From contig NZ_BJKK01000009.1 in NCBI RefSeq assembly GCF_006538325.1, forward strand, positions 62,001-126,000: DNA of 64,000 nucleotides. The letters run 5' to 3'. The notes beneath the pieces were generated by a model that was given only the letters and a program-made list of their open reading frames with translations, was not told where the DNA came from and did no database searches. Source of the stretch: Alteromonas sp. KUL42. Its GTDB lineage: Bacteria; Pseudomonadota; Gammaproteobacteria; Enterobacterales; Alteromonadaceae. The translations under genes were made by a program, and so were the position numbers. The first letter of the stretch is position 1, and the number at the start of each line of letters is the position of its first letter. Shown piece by piece: positions 1 through 9,115 of this stretch.

Positions 1-385
1 TAATCCGAATACCACAGCGAACGCAAACTTTGCCTTCGAAGGGCTTCCATTAGAAGGGCTTTCGGAAGACAACTATAATCTTGTGCTTATGTATGAGAAA
101 TACGGTTGGAATGCTCGTATGGCGTATAACTGGCGTTCTGCATACCTGTTAACTACACAAGACGTAATTACTCAGTTGCCTATTTTCAACGAAGCCATTG
201 GTTTTCTGGATGCCTCCGTGTTTTATGATGTAACTGAAAATATTAAGCTTGGTGTTCAAGGTACTAACCTGACCGATGAAGTCACTAGAACATCAATGCA
301 AGTAGACCAAGATGGCAACCGGAAACTAAGGGGAGCGTTTGTTAACGACCGACGCTTCAGTTTAGTTGTACGCGGTGTTTTCTAA
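1..385 (+). CDS. TonB-dependent receptor, C-terminal fragment
   Basis: The frame is open from base 2 to the stop at 383-385, so this is the 3' end of a gene beginning outside the window. The visible ~127 residues are outer-membrane beta-barrel strands with the usual closing pattern: R-M-A-Y-N-W-R-S-A-Y, then N-I-K-L-G-V-Q-G-T-N-L-T-D-E, ending in V-V-R-G-V-F with a terminal Phe as expected for BAM-inserted barrels. The receptor would import a large substrate using TonB energy. It sits 107 bp upstream of a halogenase-family gene on the same strand, a pairing often seen in Alteromonadales and Caulobacterales. The substrate cannot be read from this fragment. Confidence 0.85.
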   Translation, partial: NPNTTANANFAFEGLPLEGLSEDNYNLVLMYEKYGWNARMAYNWRSAYLLTTQDVITQLPIFNEAIGFLDASVFYDVTENIKLGVQGTNLTDEVTRTSMQVDQDGNRKLRGAFVNDRRFSLVVRGVF

Positions 386-492
386 CGCGTGATATTACTC
401 AATGTAGCGGTGCTTACTCTTAGTAGGTACCGCTGATGTAATTTGCGTACTTTCTACGATATTAATTATAAAAACCAAAGAAGAGATAATGC

Positions 493-2067
493 GTGTTTAA
501 AGCGCCCACCCATCAAATAAAGAGTATTGTTGTCCTAGGTGGTGGTACCGCAGGTTGGATGACGGCTGCAGCTTTGTCTAAACTACTCAATCCCAATGTG
601 TTTTCAATTACACTCATAGAATCTGACGCTATCGGTACCGTTGGTGTTGGTGAGGCAACTCTACCTCATTTAAGATTTTTTAATCAGCGATTAGGCATTG
701 ATGAAAGCGAGTTTATAAAGGCAACCAACGCCACCATAAAAGCTGGGATTGAGTTTTCAAATTGGGGGAATAGTGGAGACACCTATATTCATCCTTTTGG
801 CGATTACGGTAAACCATTAAAAAGTGTTGAGTTTCACCATTATTTCTATGCCCTTAAAAAATACAATGATCAATTGAACCTCGATGATTATTCTTTGCCT
901 GTAGTGGCATGCAAAAGTGGAAAATTTAATTTTCCGACATCCGATCCTAGTTTACTCACATCAAGCTACTCTTATGCTTATCACATTGATGCAGGTTTAT
1001 ACGCGCAGTACTTAAGGGGTTTTGCGGAGCAAAAAGGTGTTACGCGCATTGAAGGTAAGGTAAATAGTGTTTCACTTCGAAAAAGTGATGGCTCAATTTC
1101 TGGCCTTAAACTGAATAATGGCGAACTTATTAATGGCGATTTCTTTGTCGATTGCTCGGGTTTTAGAGGACGTTTAATAGAGCAAAGTTTAAAGGCGGGT
1201 TATGAAGATTGGTCGCATTGGTTACCTTGTGACCGTGCTATTGCCGTGCAAAGTGAACATAACGGAAGACCCCTACCTTATACTAAAGCTATTGCCCGAG
1301 AAGCAGGTTGGCAGTGGCAAATTCCGTTAAAGCATAGAATGGGGAATGGTTATGTTTACGCTAGCCAGTACGTTAATGAAGAACGTGCACTACAAACGAT
1401 TTTGGCAAATTTACCCGGCAAACCAACATCAGAACCTAACTATTTGAAATTTACCACAGGTAAGCGCAAATTAAGTTGGTTAAAAAATTGCGTAGCAATC
1501 GGGCTTTCAAGTGGATTTTTAGAACCGCTTGAATCAACAAGCATTTACCTTATTCAGGCGGCTATCATGAAGTTGGTGGAGCTACTACCACAACGAGAAA
1601 ACATGGCTGCTAAAAGTGCCGAATACAATCGATATTTTAGTAATGAAATGGATAAAATTCGTGACTTTCTTATTCTTCATTACCACGCAACGTTCCGCGA
1701 AGACACGCCATTTTGGAATTTCTGTAAACATATGAAAATACCGCTAAGTCTTGAAGAAAAGATGGAGTTGTATAAAGAGATAGGTGTAATTGAAGATTAT
1801 CAATACGGACTATTTTTAACTCCATCTTGGTTAGCAGTCTATAACGGCCAAGGTGTTATTCCCTCTTTTAGTGATATACGTGTAAACGAAATCACACTAG
1901 CTCAGGCTAATAAATATATGGCGACGCTTTACGCTGATATTAAACAGGCGGTAGCTGGAATGCCAACACATGAGCAAATCGTTGCACGGTTACATGAAGA
2001 GACTATTTGTAACGAACCGTCACAACTCAATCAAGCAGTTCGTTTTAGCCTGTATGGTCAAAGATAA
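493..2067 (+). CDS. Tryptophan-halogenase-family flavoprotein
   Basis: This 524-residue protein has the flavin-dependent halogenase fold. An N-terminal FAD-binding G-G-G-T-A-G-W sits at residues 16-22. A lysine at about residue 83 in T-I-K-A-G-I-E-F-S-N-W corresponds to the catalytic lysine of PrnA/RebH. The signature W-Q-W-Q-I-P begins near residue 273, and S-G-F-L-E-P-L-E-S-T lies further on. The start is GTG, because the nearest ATG (489) runs into a stop after three codons; a purine-rich AAGAAGAGA precedes it. Members beside TonB receptors usually have unknown natural substrates and some act on free indoles, so the family is certain but the substrate is not. It is the first of three tandem paralogues. 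Confidence 0.9.
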   Translation: MFKAPTHQIKSIVVLGGGTAGWMTAAALSKLLNPNVFSITLIESDAIGTVGVGEATLPHLRFFNQRLGIDESEFIKATNATIKAGIEFSNWGNSGDTYIHPFGDYGKPLKSVEFHHYFYALKKYNDQLNLDDYSLPVVACKSGKFNFPTSDPSLLTSSYSYAYHIDAGLYAQYLRGFAEQKGVTRIEGKVNSVSLRKSDGSISGLKLNNGELINGDFFVDCSGFRGRLIEQSLKAGYEDWSHWLPCDRAIAVQSEHNGRPLPYTKAIAREAGWQWQIPLKHRMGNGYVYASQYVNEERALQTILANLPGKPTSEPNYLKFTTGKRKLSWLKNCVAIGLSSGFLEPLESTSIYLIQAAIMKLVELLPQRENMAAKSAEYNRYFSNEMDKIRDFLILHYHATFREDTPFWNFCKHMKIPLSLEEKMELYKEIGVIEDYQYGLFLTPSWLAVYNGQGVIPSFSDIRVNEITLAQANKYMATLYADIKQAVAGMPTHEQIVARLHEETICNEPSQLNQAVRFSLYGQR

Positions 2068-2080
2068 TTTAGGCACAAAT

Positions 2081-3487
2081 ATGACAAATACTGCTGCTAT
2101 TAAAAAAGTTAAGGTGATCAGTTGTGAACACAGCGCACTCGCGGGATGGTACACGACTGCAATGGCAGCGTACGCGTTTAAAGATACAGGGATAGCCGTA
2201 TCACATATTACCAGTGATAAAGAACCACTGTTTAGTCACGGCAGTTTGACGTTGCAAGCTGATGTGCTATTGGCATTGCAGGAGATTGGCATAACCGAAT
2301 CTGCACTAGTTAACCACGCTCGCGCGATGCCTTTTTTAGCAAACAAGTACATAGGTTGGCAGCGAAAAAACCATGTTGCACTTGCAGGGCTCGCAAAATC
2401 TGGAGTGCCATTAAGGGGCGTGAGTTTTGTACACTACCTAGCGAGGCTTAGGAACGAAACCAATGATTTGACTTGGCAGGCAGAACTATTTTCCTTGAAC
2501 ACTATGTGTGCGTCTTTAGGTACGTTTGCACGACCAAATGCTGATCCTCGGTCAATTCTTTCTAGCTTAGAATACGGTTTACGAGTTGACGCAAAGTTAC
2601 TTTGTAAATTACTGATACAAGTAGTATTTGAACTCGGAGATGTTTCGGCACTACAAACCAACAGTCGTGACTGTCAAGAGCAATCTTTTGACAGAGAAAC
2701 CATTACGTTAGATTGTCGAACCAGTAGAGGTCCTTCCCACAAAATGCCTTTAGACACATTGCTAATAGAAACACCGTGTCCTAACGAAGATATTCCCCGA
2801 GTAGATAAACTTTCAAATGAATATGAATGCACTGACGATGGCTATATTGAACATCAGTATGTGAATGGCTGCCGATATTCTAGGAAATTCATTGCCCGTC
2901 ACTTCATTAAAGATAATAAGAGGCTATGTGAGCCGTTTAGTGAATGTAACGAAATATCTCTATCGCCTAATTCCAGTGACTTTTGGCAGCATTCCTTTAA
3001 CACGGTCTATTTGTTCGAAACAGGCGCACATCAATTGCTAGATAATGGCGGTTTAGGGTACAGAGCTCAACAGCTAAATACACTTTGGCCTTTGATACGT
3101 GGTGCTAACTTGTCAGCTACAGCGGCTAATTTTTTTAATCGGCTATCGGCGGAACGTTATCGGTACTGGCGTGATTTATCATTACTTCCTGTTTTTTTAT
3201 GTGACAGAGAAGATACTGCATTTTGGCAGTTTAAAGCCAATCAGATTGAAGCCGAAGACCTAGAACATGTCATTGGCTTCTATCAGCGTACCGGAGTGTT
3301 CCCCCAACTAGAACATTATCCCGCCGATATAGGATTAATTGAGAATACGTTATTAGCGTTTGATAAATACCCCAAAGCATCTGACCCTTTATGCTTTTCA
3401 ATAGAAATAGGGGAGCTTGAGCTTCAGCTTACCAAGCTCAAGCAACAGATAAAGCAAGCAGCAATACAGTTGCCTCAGTTTCAGTGA
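2081..3487 (+). CDS. Degenerate tryptophan-halogenase-like protein
   Basis: This 468-residue protein lies between two intact halogenase-family genes and aligns with them along its length, but the key sites are lost. The N-terminal GGGTAGWM of its neighbours is replaced by C-E-H-S-A-L-A-G-W-Y, so the FAD-binding glycines are gone. The catalytic-lysine segment reads A-M-P-F-L-A-N-K-Y-I-G-W. The WxWxIP motif and the SGFxEPLEST motif are absent. The reading frame is intact for more than 1.4 kb, so it is probably expressed. I chose ATG 2081 over the longer frame from 1970, which would overlap the previous gene by about 100 bp. It may be a non-catalytic partner of the flanking enzymes; that is inference. 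Confidence 0.7.
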   Translation: MTNTAAIKKVKVISCEHSALAGWYTTAMAAYAFKDTGIAVSHITSDKEPLFSHGSLTLQADVLLALQEIGITESALVNHARAMPFLANKYIGWQRKNHVALAGLAKSGVPLRGVSFVHYLARLRNETNDLTWQAELFSLNTMCASLGTFARPNADPRSILSSLEYGLRVDAKLLCKLLIQVVFELGDVSALQTNSRDCQEQSFDRETITLDCRTSRGPSHKMPLDTLLIETPCPNEDIPRVDKLSNEYECTDDGYIEHQYVNGCRYSRKFIARHFIKDNKRLCEPFSECNEISLSPNSSDFWQHSFNTVYLFETGAHQLLDNGGLGYRAQQLNTLWPLIRGANLSATAANFFNRLSAERYRYWRDLSLLPVFLCDREDTAFWQFKANQIEAEDLEHVIGFYQRTGVFPQLEHYPADIGLIENTLLAFDKYPKASDPLCFSIEIGELELQLTKLKQQIKQAAIQLPQFQ

Positions 3488-3508
3488 TACAAACCAAGAG
3501 AATTCAGT

Positions 3509-5011
3509 ATGCAAGCAGTAAATAAAGTCGTCATCTTAGGTGGAGGGAGTGCAGGTTGGATGACCGCTGCAGCACTAGCCACGGTCTTAAAAAATAATTA
3601 CGCTGAAATCGTACTCATTGAGTCACAAAATATCGGTACCGTATCGGTTGGCGAAGCAACTATTCCTCAAATAGCGCTGTTTAACAGCATTTTGGGGATC
3701 GATGAAAACGAATTTGTGCGCGAGACTCAAGCGACATTTAAATTAGGCATTGAGTTTGCGAACTGGAAACAAAAAGGCCACACCTATATGCACCCTTTCG
3801 GTAACTTTGGTGCTGATATGGATGCTATACAATTTCATCACTATTGGCTAAAGATGTTTCAAAAGGGCCAGGCTGAGGACCTTGACGCTTATTCTCTTGC
3901 AGCGGTTGCAGCTAAACAAGGCAGATTTATGCGCCCGCAAAACCGAGGCAATTCACCACTATCAAAAATTGCTTATGCGTTTCACTTTGACGCAACCTTG
4001 TATGCAAAATACCTAAGAAAAATCGCCGTAAGTCGTGGCGTAACGCGTATTGAAGCTAAAATGGAAGATGTATGTATAAGAGACACAGATGGTTTTATTG
4101 ACAGTCTAGTGTTAGACAACGGACAAGTTATCAACGGTGATTTATTCATAGATTGCTCGGGCTTTAACGGGCTGCTTATCGACAAAACTTTGAAGTCGGG
4201 CTTTGAAGATTGGTCGCATTGGTTGCCTTGCGACAGCGCTATAGCTATGCCTTGTTCGGCTAAGCATGATGTTTATCCCTACACCGTTAGTACGGCGCAA
4301 GAGGCAGGTTGGACTTGGCGTATCCCACTGCAGCATCGTATTGGCAACGGTTATGTTTTTCCAAGTCAGTTTGTAGATACTCAAAAAGCAATTGACGTAT
4401 TAACTCAACAAATGGAAAACGCCCCGCTTAACGAGCCTAATATTCTTCGTTGGAAAACCGGTATGCGCAAAGAGTTTTGGGTGAAAAACTGTATTGCAAT
4501 AGGGCTTTCTGCCGGGTTTATTGAGCCCTTAGAATCTACTGGCTTGCACCTTATTCAAGCGGGAATAGCCAAATTGTTAGGCATGTTCCCGTATCAGGGG
4601 TGCGAGCAAGTAGAAATAGATGCTTACAATGAGCAAACCCGCTTAGAAATGGAGCGTATTCGAGACTTTATCATTTTGCATTATGCAGTAACTGAACGAG
4701 AAGATACCGAGTTTTGGCGATACTGCAAAAACATGCCCGTTCCCGATTACCTGCGACAGAAGATCGATCTCTACAAAGCTAATGGGCGAATCTATCGACA
4801 TGGTACAGAATTATTTAATGAAACTTCTTGGTTAGCGGTAATGAACGGGCAGGGAATTATGCCGAAAGGCTACCATCCTCTCGTTGATACCTTGTCTGAA
4901 GCCGAAATTTACTCTAGGTTAGTGCATATAAAGCAAGTAATCGATAACTCGGTAAATGTAATGCCGACTCAAGCAGCGTTTATTGATAGGTACTGCAAAG
5001 CAATATCATAG
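3509..5011 (+). CDS. Tryptophan-halogenase-family flavoprotein
   Basis: A 500-residue flavin-dependent halogenase paralogue of the gene at 493. It keeps the FAD motif G-G-G-S-A-G-W-M near residues 12-19, the lysine in T-F-K-L-G-I-E-F-A-N-W, the W-T-W-R-I-P signature and S-A-G-F-I-E-P-L-E-S-T-G. It starts with ATG 21 bp after the preceding stop, behind AAGAGAA, so the three genes look like one transcript with the upstream TonB receptor. The presence of all catalytic elements suggests an active oxidoreductase/halogenase. The substrate is unknown and may be tied to what the receptor imports. Confidence 0.9.
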   Translation: MQAVNKVVILGGGSAGWMTAAALATVLKNNYAEIVLIESQNIGTVSVGEATIPQIALFNSILGIDENEFVRETQATFKLGIEFANWKQKGHTYMHPFGNFGADMDAIQFHHYWLKMFQKGQAEDLDAYSLAAVAAKQGRFMRPQNRGNSPLSKIAYAFHFDATLYAKYLRKIAVSRGVTRIEAKMEDVCIRDTDGFIDSLVLDNGQVINGDLFIDCSGFNGLLIDKTLKSGFEDWSHWLPCDSAIAMPCSAKHDVYPYTVSTAQEAGWTWRIPLQHRIGNGYVFPSQFVDTQKAIDVLTQQMENAPLNEPNILRWKTGMRKEFWVKNCIAIGLSAGFIEPLESTGLHLIQAGIAKLLGMFPYQGCEQVEIDAYNEQTRLEMERIRDFIILHYAVTEREDTEFWRYCKNMPVPDYLRQKIDLYKANGRIYRHGTELFNETSWLAVMNGQGIMPKGYHPLVDTLSEAEIYSRLVHIKQVIDNSVNVMPTQAAFIDRYCKAIS

Positions 5012-5114
5012 AGAACCGCATCACACTTTATTCGTGTTATTTAGACTAGTGCTATGATAACTGGGTTTCAATACGCACATTTTACGTTTTCACTCTCACG
5101 AGGATAAACGTAAT

Positions 5115-6275
5115 TTATTCCCAGAAGTTCTTACGATATTGCGTAGGCGTTGTGCCTACAAGCTTTTTAAAAAACGTGTTGAAAGTAGCTTTGCTGTTAA
5201 AACCGGCTGCATCCATAATATCCATCATTGTAGCCTTTCGATTTGATTCGGCCTCAAGCAAAAGTTTACTTTCCTCAATACGATAATGGTTAATAAACTC
5301 AAAAAAGTTTTTGTTGAAATGATGATTGATGATGTGCGACAAAATTCTCGGCGAAATGTCGAGCTGTTTAGCCAAATTCTCTAGCGTGAGAAGGTGGTTC
5401 AAATAAGGTTTATTTAAATGCATGTAGTGAGTAATTTTTTCTACTTGCTGGGGGGCAATTTTTGGCTTCTCCTTGGCTGTAGTAGGAGTCGCTTGGCGTT
5501 CTATTCCGCGAAATATAGTTGAATAACCTGCACTGAAGAATATCAATCCGGACACAATTAGAATTACTACGTAATTTGATAACAAACCCAAAAACTCGTG
5601 GTCGATATAAAAGCCAATTTCGTAGGCTGAAATGATAGCGAGTGCGGTGAAGACACCAATAACGCGAACCCCTAAAAAACCTAACACAAGTATTTTTAAC
5701 CAGGTCAAGTCGACACTGTCAGTTTCAGCGACTTGTTGCTTTAGCTGTTTTTGATACTTACTGAGTTCCATTAAACAAAGCACGCCGCACGCAACGCGAA
5801 ATATTTCTCTGAAAAGGTGAATGGCTCGCTCATAGAAAGGGCTATTCGCAATAGTGTCACCCTGTAAGGCGGCAATTTTTGTTACTTCTTCTTCAAGCCA
5901 CCAGTTATTTGCAAAGTATATGGTGTATAACATAAATGGAACGAGTAGAAGCATGTCGTAGCGTCTAAATTGATAATCCTTATAAATAAGACTGCGAATA
6001 TAAAAGAGTAGTAAAGGCGCTTCTACCCAATATGCCAAACCGAATGAGTAAAAAAGATTCGGAGAAAATTGCAGCGCGGTCTCGCGAAACATTTCTCCAA
6101 AATTGATCAAATTATCTAGTGGGATTGCCGCTTGCGACAATAAAAAAGCAGCGAGAAGTAGATGAGTTTTACGCTTGCCTCGCTTAAGTGTCACCAAAAA
6201 TAGAGCAAATAAGAGACATTGGTAAACGGTAAAAAGAAGAGCTAAATCGTGCATGTTAAATAAAACGGCTTTCAT
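5115..6275 (-). CDS. Membrane-anchored AraC-family transcription regulator
   Basis: A 386-residue protein with two parts. Residues 1-250 hold about seven hydrophobic segments, a membrane sensor-like domain. The last ~105 residues are an AraC/XylS double helix-turn-helix containing L-E-N-L-A-K-Q-L-D-I-S-P-R-I-L-S and a second helix region ending in F-K-K-L-V-G-T-T-P-T-Q-Y-R-K. This architecture is common in marine Bacteroidetes and Alteromonadales sugar loci, where it is thought to sense a ligand at the membrane. It diverges from the GH9 gene and sits at the left edge of the polysaccharide cluster, so control of the GH9 gene or the whole locus is plausible but unproven. Confidence 0.85.
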   Translation of the reverse strand: MKAVLFNMHDLALLFTVYQCLLFALFLVTLKRGKRKTHLLLAAFLLSQAAIPLDNLINFGEMFRETALQFSPNLFYSFGLAYWVEAPLLLFYIRSLIYKDYQFRRYDMLLLVPFMLYTIYFANNWWLEEEVTKIAALQGDTIANSPFYERAIHLFREIFRVACGVLCLMELSKYQKQLKQQVAETDSVDLTWLKILVLGFLGVRVIGVFTALAIISAYEIGFYIDHEFLGLLSNYVVILIVSGLIFFSAGYSTIFRGIERQATPTTAKEKPKIAPQQVEKITHYMHLNKPYLNHLLTLENLAKQLDISPRILSHIINHHFNKNFFEFINHYRIEESKLLLEAESNRKATMMDIMDAAGFNSKATFNTFFKKLVGTTPTQYRKNFWE

Positions 6276-6517
6276 ATTAGTAACCTAGAACTCTCCATTC
6301 TTTATGTTTATAACCGTTTCATTTCGGTGAAGCAATAGGAATAGTTAAAATGTTATAAGGAAATAGAGTTTTAACTTAATATGTCGATACTGAATTCACA
6401 AAATGCGTTCAAATATCAGTAAATAGCGCAAGTTTTAACGAATGGTACCTATAAATAGACGACTTTCTGCTGTTTACTGATGAAGATATAACAAATTTTA
6501 CGAAGTTCGAGTTATCT
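6276..6517. promoter_or_regulatory. Divergent intergenic region, AraC regulator / GH9
   Basis: A 242-bp AT-rich gap separates the start codons of the minus-strand AraC regulator and the plus-strand GH9 gene, so it must carry both promoters. I could not identify a convincing -35/-10 pair or a clear palindromic operator by eye. The role is inferred from gene arrangement only. Confidence 0.5.
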
Positions 6518-8296
6518 ATGCATCTCCACATTTTTAAAGATAGGGCTCTATGCTGCCGACCTTATTATCATATGCTTATAGCTTCGATATGTTGCGTGCT
6601 CGTTATTGGGTGTAGTGAAGATAATAGTCGAAAAAAGTATACCGAAGATCAAGTTCATAAGCCTGTACAGATTAAAATGAGTCAGGTTGGGTATTTGCCA
6701 AATAGCAGCAAACTCGCCATAGTCTCATCTCCAGTTGCTACACATTTTGAAATTAAGCGCAAGATTGACCATGCGGTTCGATATGAAGGCATGTTGGAGA
6801 AAGCTAAAAAATGGCCGCTGAGCCATGAATCAAATCTGTTTCATGCAAATTTTGGTGACTTTACCGAACAGGATGAATTTTATTTGGAAATAGAGGGCAT
6901 TCCAAGTATGTCATTTACGATCGGAAATAGTGTTTATGTCGAACCTCATCGAGCCGCAATAAAATCGTTTTATTTCAACCGTTCAGGTACTTCTTTAGCT
7001 CCTGCACATGCTGGGAAGTGGGCTCGGCCAGTTGGGCATTTAGATGAAGAGGTTTCTGTACATAGCTCTGCCACAACAACATCTTTGGATTCTTACGCGG
7101 TTCTCGCTTCAAAAAAAGGATGGTACGACGCCGGAGATTATGGCAAGTATACGGTCAATTCCGCAATTGCTACCTATACATTACTTGCAGCATACGAACA
7201 TAATCCACAGTACTACGATAAGCTAATCACCAATATACCTGAGACTAAAAACGACTTGCCCGACCTGCTCGATGAGGTGCGCTGGAATTTAGATTGGTTA
7301 GCTACCATGCAACGATATGATGGAGCCGCTTTTCATAAGCTCACCACTTTAGAATGGCCGGGGAAGGTGATGCCACATGAAGATGTTGAGCAGCGTTTTG
7401 TTATTGGTGTTTCAACGTCGGCTTCACTTGATTTAGCCGCAACACTCGCCGTTGCTAGTCGTGTTTACCAAGAGCATGAACCTGAACTCGCCAAGCAGTG
7501 GTTAGTGCAAGCTGAAAAAGCGTGGGAATGGGCACAGCAAAATCCAGATACACCTTACATACAGCCTAATGACGTTAAAAGCGGTGAATACGGTGACAGT
7601 ACTTTCGATGATGAATTTTTCTGGGCAACAGCAGAGCTTTATATCGCAACAGAGAATCCTCGCTATCTAGACTACCTCTCTAACAGTCATATCGAGTTTA
7701 CGGTACCAGGGTGGGCTGATGTTGAAACACTTGGGCTCATTTCACTACTTACGCATGGAAAGGATTTGTTACCTAGCTTGTTATACGAAAAGTGGAAACA
7801 GGCTCTACTCTCCCTTGCTGATGCTATATCGAATCAAATAACGACATCGCCCTATCGCATACCGATGGAAGAGGCAGATTTTGTATGGGGCAGTAACAGT
7901 GTTCTATTGAATAAAGCAATGGTTTTACTCACCGCTCGTCGATTTACTAATAATAACAAAGGTTATCTTGATATAGTGCATCAAAGCATTGCTTATATAT
8001 TTGGAACGAACCCTACTGGTTTTAGCTTTGTAACCGGTATCGGAAATAGAACTCCAATGTCGCCACACCATCGGATTTCCGAAAGTGATAGTGTTGAAGC
8101 GCCTATCCCTGGGATGTTAGTAGGCGGGCCTCATTCTGGACATCAAGATAAATGCTCTTACCCATATCCAATGCCCGCGGATTCCTATATTGATAACTGG
8201 TGCAGCTTTTCAACCAATGAAGTTGCCATTAACTGGAATGCGCCTTTGGTATACGTACTTGGCGAACTCAATGCGCTGCTGGATAAGCGTAAGTGA
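6518..8296 (+). CDS. GH9-family glycoside hydrolase lipoprotein
   Basis: A 592-residue protein with a hydrophobic N-terminus and a lipobox-like V-I-G-C (Cys32). An Ig-like CelD_N domain begins at about residue 50 (I-K-M-S-Q-V-G-Y-L-P-N). The (alpha/alpha)6 GH9 catalytic domain follows. The nucleophile-side motif G-W-Y-D-A-G-D-Y-G-K-Y has its aspartates at 204 and 207. The distal region holds N-P-T-G-F-S-F-V-T-G-I-G. The catalytic acid is probably Glu568 in N-E-V-A-I-N-W-N-A-P-L. The family hydrolyses beta-1,4-glucans and related chains, and ulvophyte walls also contain glucans. An internal ATG at 6572 would give a shorter signal but has no better ribosome site. Confidence 0.9.
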   Translation: MHLHIFKDRALCCRPYYHMLIASICCVLVIGCSEDNSRKKYTEDQVHKPVQIKMSQVGYLPNSSKLAIVSSPVATHFEIKRKIDHAVRYEGMLEKAKKWPLSHESNLFHANFGDFTEQDEFYLEIEGIPSMSFTIGNSVYVEPHRAAIKSFYFNRSGTSLAPAHAGKWARPVGHLDEEVSVHSSATTTSLDSYAVLASKKGWYDAGDYGKYTVNSAIATYTLLAAYEHNPQYYDKLITNIPETKNDLPDLLDEVRWNLDWLATMQRYDGAAFHKLTTLEWPGKVMPHEDVEQRFVIGVSTSASLDLAATLAVASRVYQEHEPELAKQWLVQAEKAWEWAQQNPDTPYIQPNDVKSGEYGDSTFDDEFFWATAELYIATENPRYLDYLSNSHIEFTVPGWADVETLGLISLLTHGKDLLPSLLYEKWKQALLSLADAISNQITTSPYRIPMEEADFVWGSNSVLLNKAMVLLTARRFTNNNKGYLDIVHQSIAYIFGTNPTGFSFVTGIGNRTPMSPHHRISESDSVEAPIPGMLVGGPHSGHQDKCSYPYPMPADSYIDNWCSFSTNEVAINWNAPLVYVLGELNALLDKRK

Positions 8297-8397
8297 CAAA
8301 AAAGAACGTAAGTACGTACCTTATTTTCAACTGAATGTGTAGCTGCGGATTGACGAGGTTTTCTCTCGGTCTTTTTTTATCCAAAACTGTTCTCGCG

Positions 8398-9084
8398 CTA
8401 AAGTTTTTTGATCGTTATGTCTCTAAAGCGCACTATGTTACTTTTGTCCCGATCTTCTCTATATGCTTTGCTGCCGTGATGTTGAAATGCAATTACACCT
8501 TTGCTGTCTTTTGTATCTTTGACATGGGTCGTCAGTAGGCCATTAATAAAGATTTTGATATCAGAACCTTTACAGACTATTTTTATCTTGTTCCACGTTA
8601 AGTGATTATAAGCTTCACCTTGCTCTTTGGTCCATTCACCTAAGTAGTTGGTAACAAAGTCTTCATCGGGGTGAGAACGGGTAGAGTGTTGTGGGTAAAG
8701 CCATTTCCTGCGGCCCTGATCGTAAAGCCCGCCTGTCCATTTTCTATCACTGGGGTCTATATCTACTTGATAGCCGATAATTTGTGTACCTTTATCGGTT
8801 TCGATAATTTGACCTCGGAAAATTATGCCTGAATTACTGTACTCTGACGTATCGGGCATCATTACTTCTGCTTCAAGTACAAAGTCTTCATAAATTTTTC
8901 TAGTTGAAAAGAACCAATTTTTTTCAGCTATAAGCTGCAGTTCTCCATCAACAAAATATGCTTCGCCGTCATTGTAAACATTATCGAAGTTAGAGAGTGT
9001 CTCGTCTAATAAAGGCTGCGTAGAGGTGCACCCATTTAACATCAAAAGCGCAGCAACTAGACTAAAAAATGTAGAGCATCTCAT
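8398..9084 (-). CDS. DUF1080 (3-keto-disaccharide hydrolase-like) lipoprotein
   Basis: A 228-residue predicted lipoprotein; the lipobox cysteine follows M-L-N-G in the first 20 residues. The rest is a single concanavalin-like beta-sandwich of the DUF1080 family, with the typical F-V-L-E-A-E-V, S-N-S-G-I-I-F-R-G and W-N-K-I-K-I-V stretches. Some members hydrolyse 3-keto-glycosides and others are only glycan binding. I chose ATG 9084 because GGAG lies eight bases upstream and the lipoprotein signal then starts correctly; the longer frame from 9105 adds seven residues. It is the last gene of a four-gene minus-strand operon with sulfatase and GH78. Confidence 0.8.
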   Translation of the reverse strand: MRCSTFFSLVAALLMLNGCTSTQPLLDETLSNFDNVYNDGEAYFVDGELQLIAEKNWFFSTRKIYEDFVLEAEVMMPDTSEYSNSGIIFRGQIIETDKGTQIIGYQVDIDPSDRKWTGGLYDQGRRKWLYPQHSTRSHPDEDFVTNYLGEWTKEQGEAYNHLTWNKIKIVCKGSDIKIFINGLLTTHVKDTKDSKGVIAFQHHGSKAYREDRDKSNIVRFRDITIKKL

Positions 9085-9115
9085 GATTAAATCTCCAGTT
9101 AGCACAAGTTATAAA

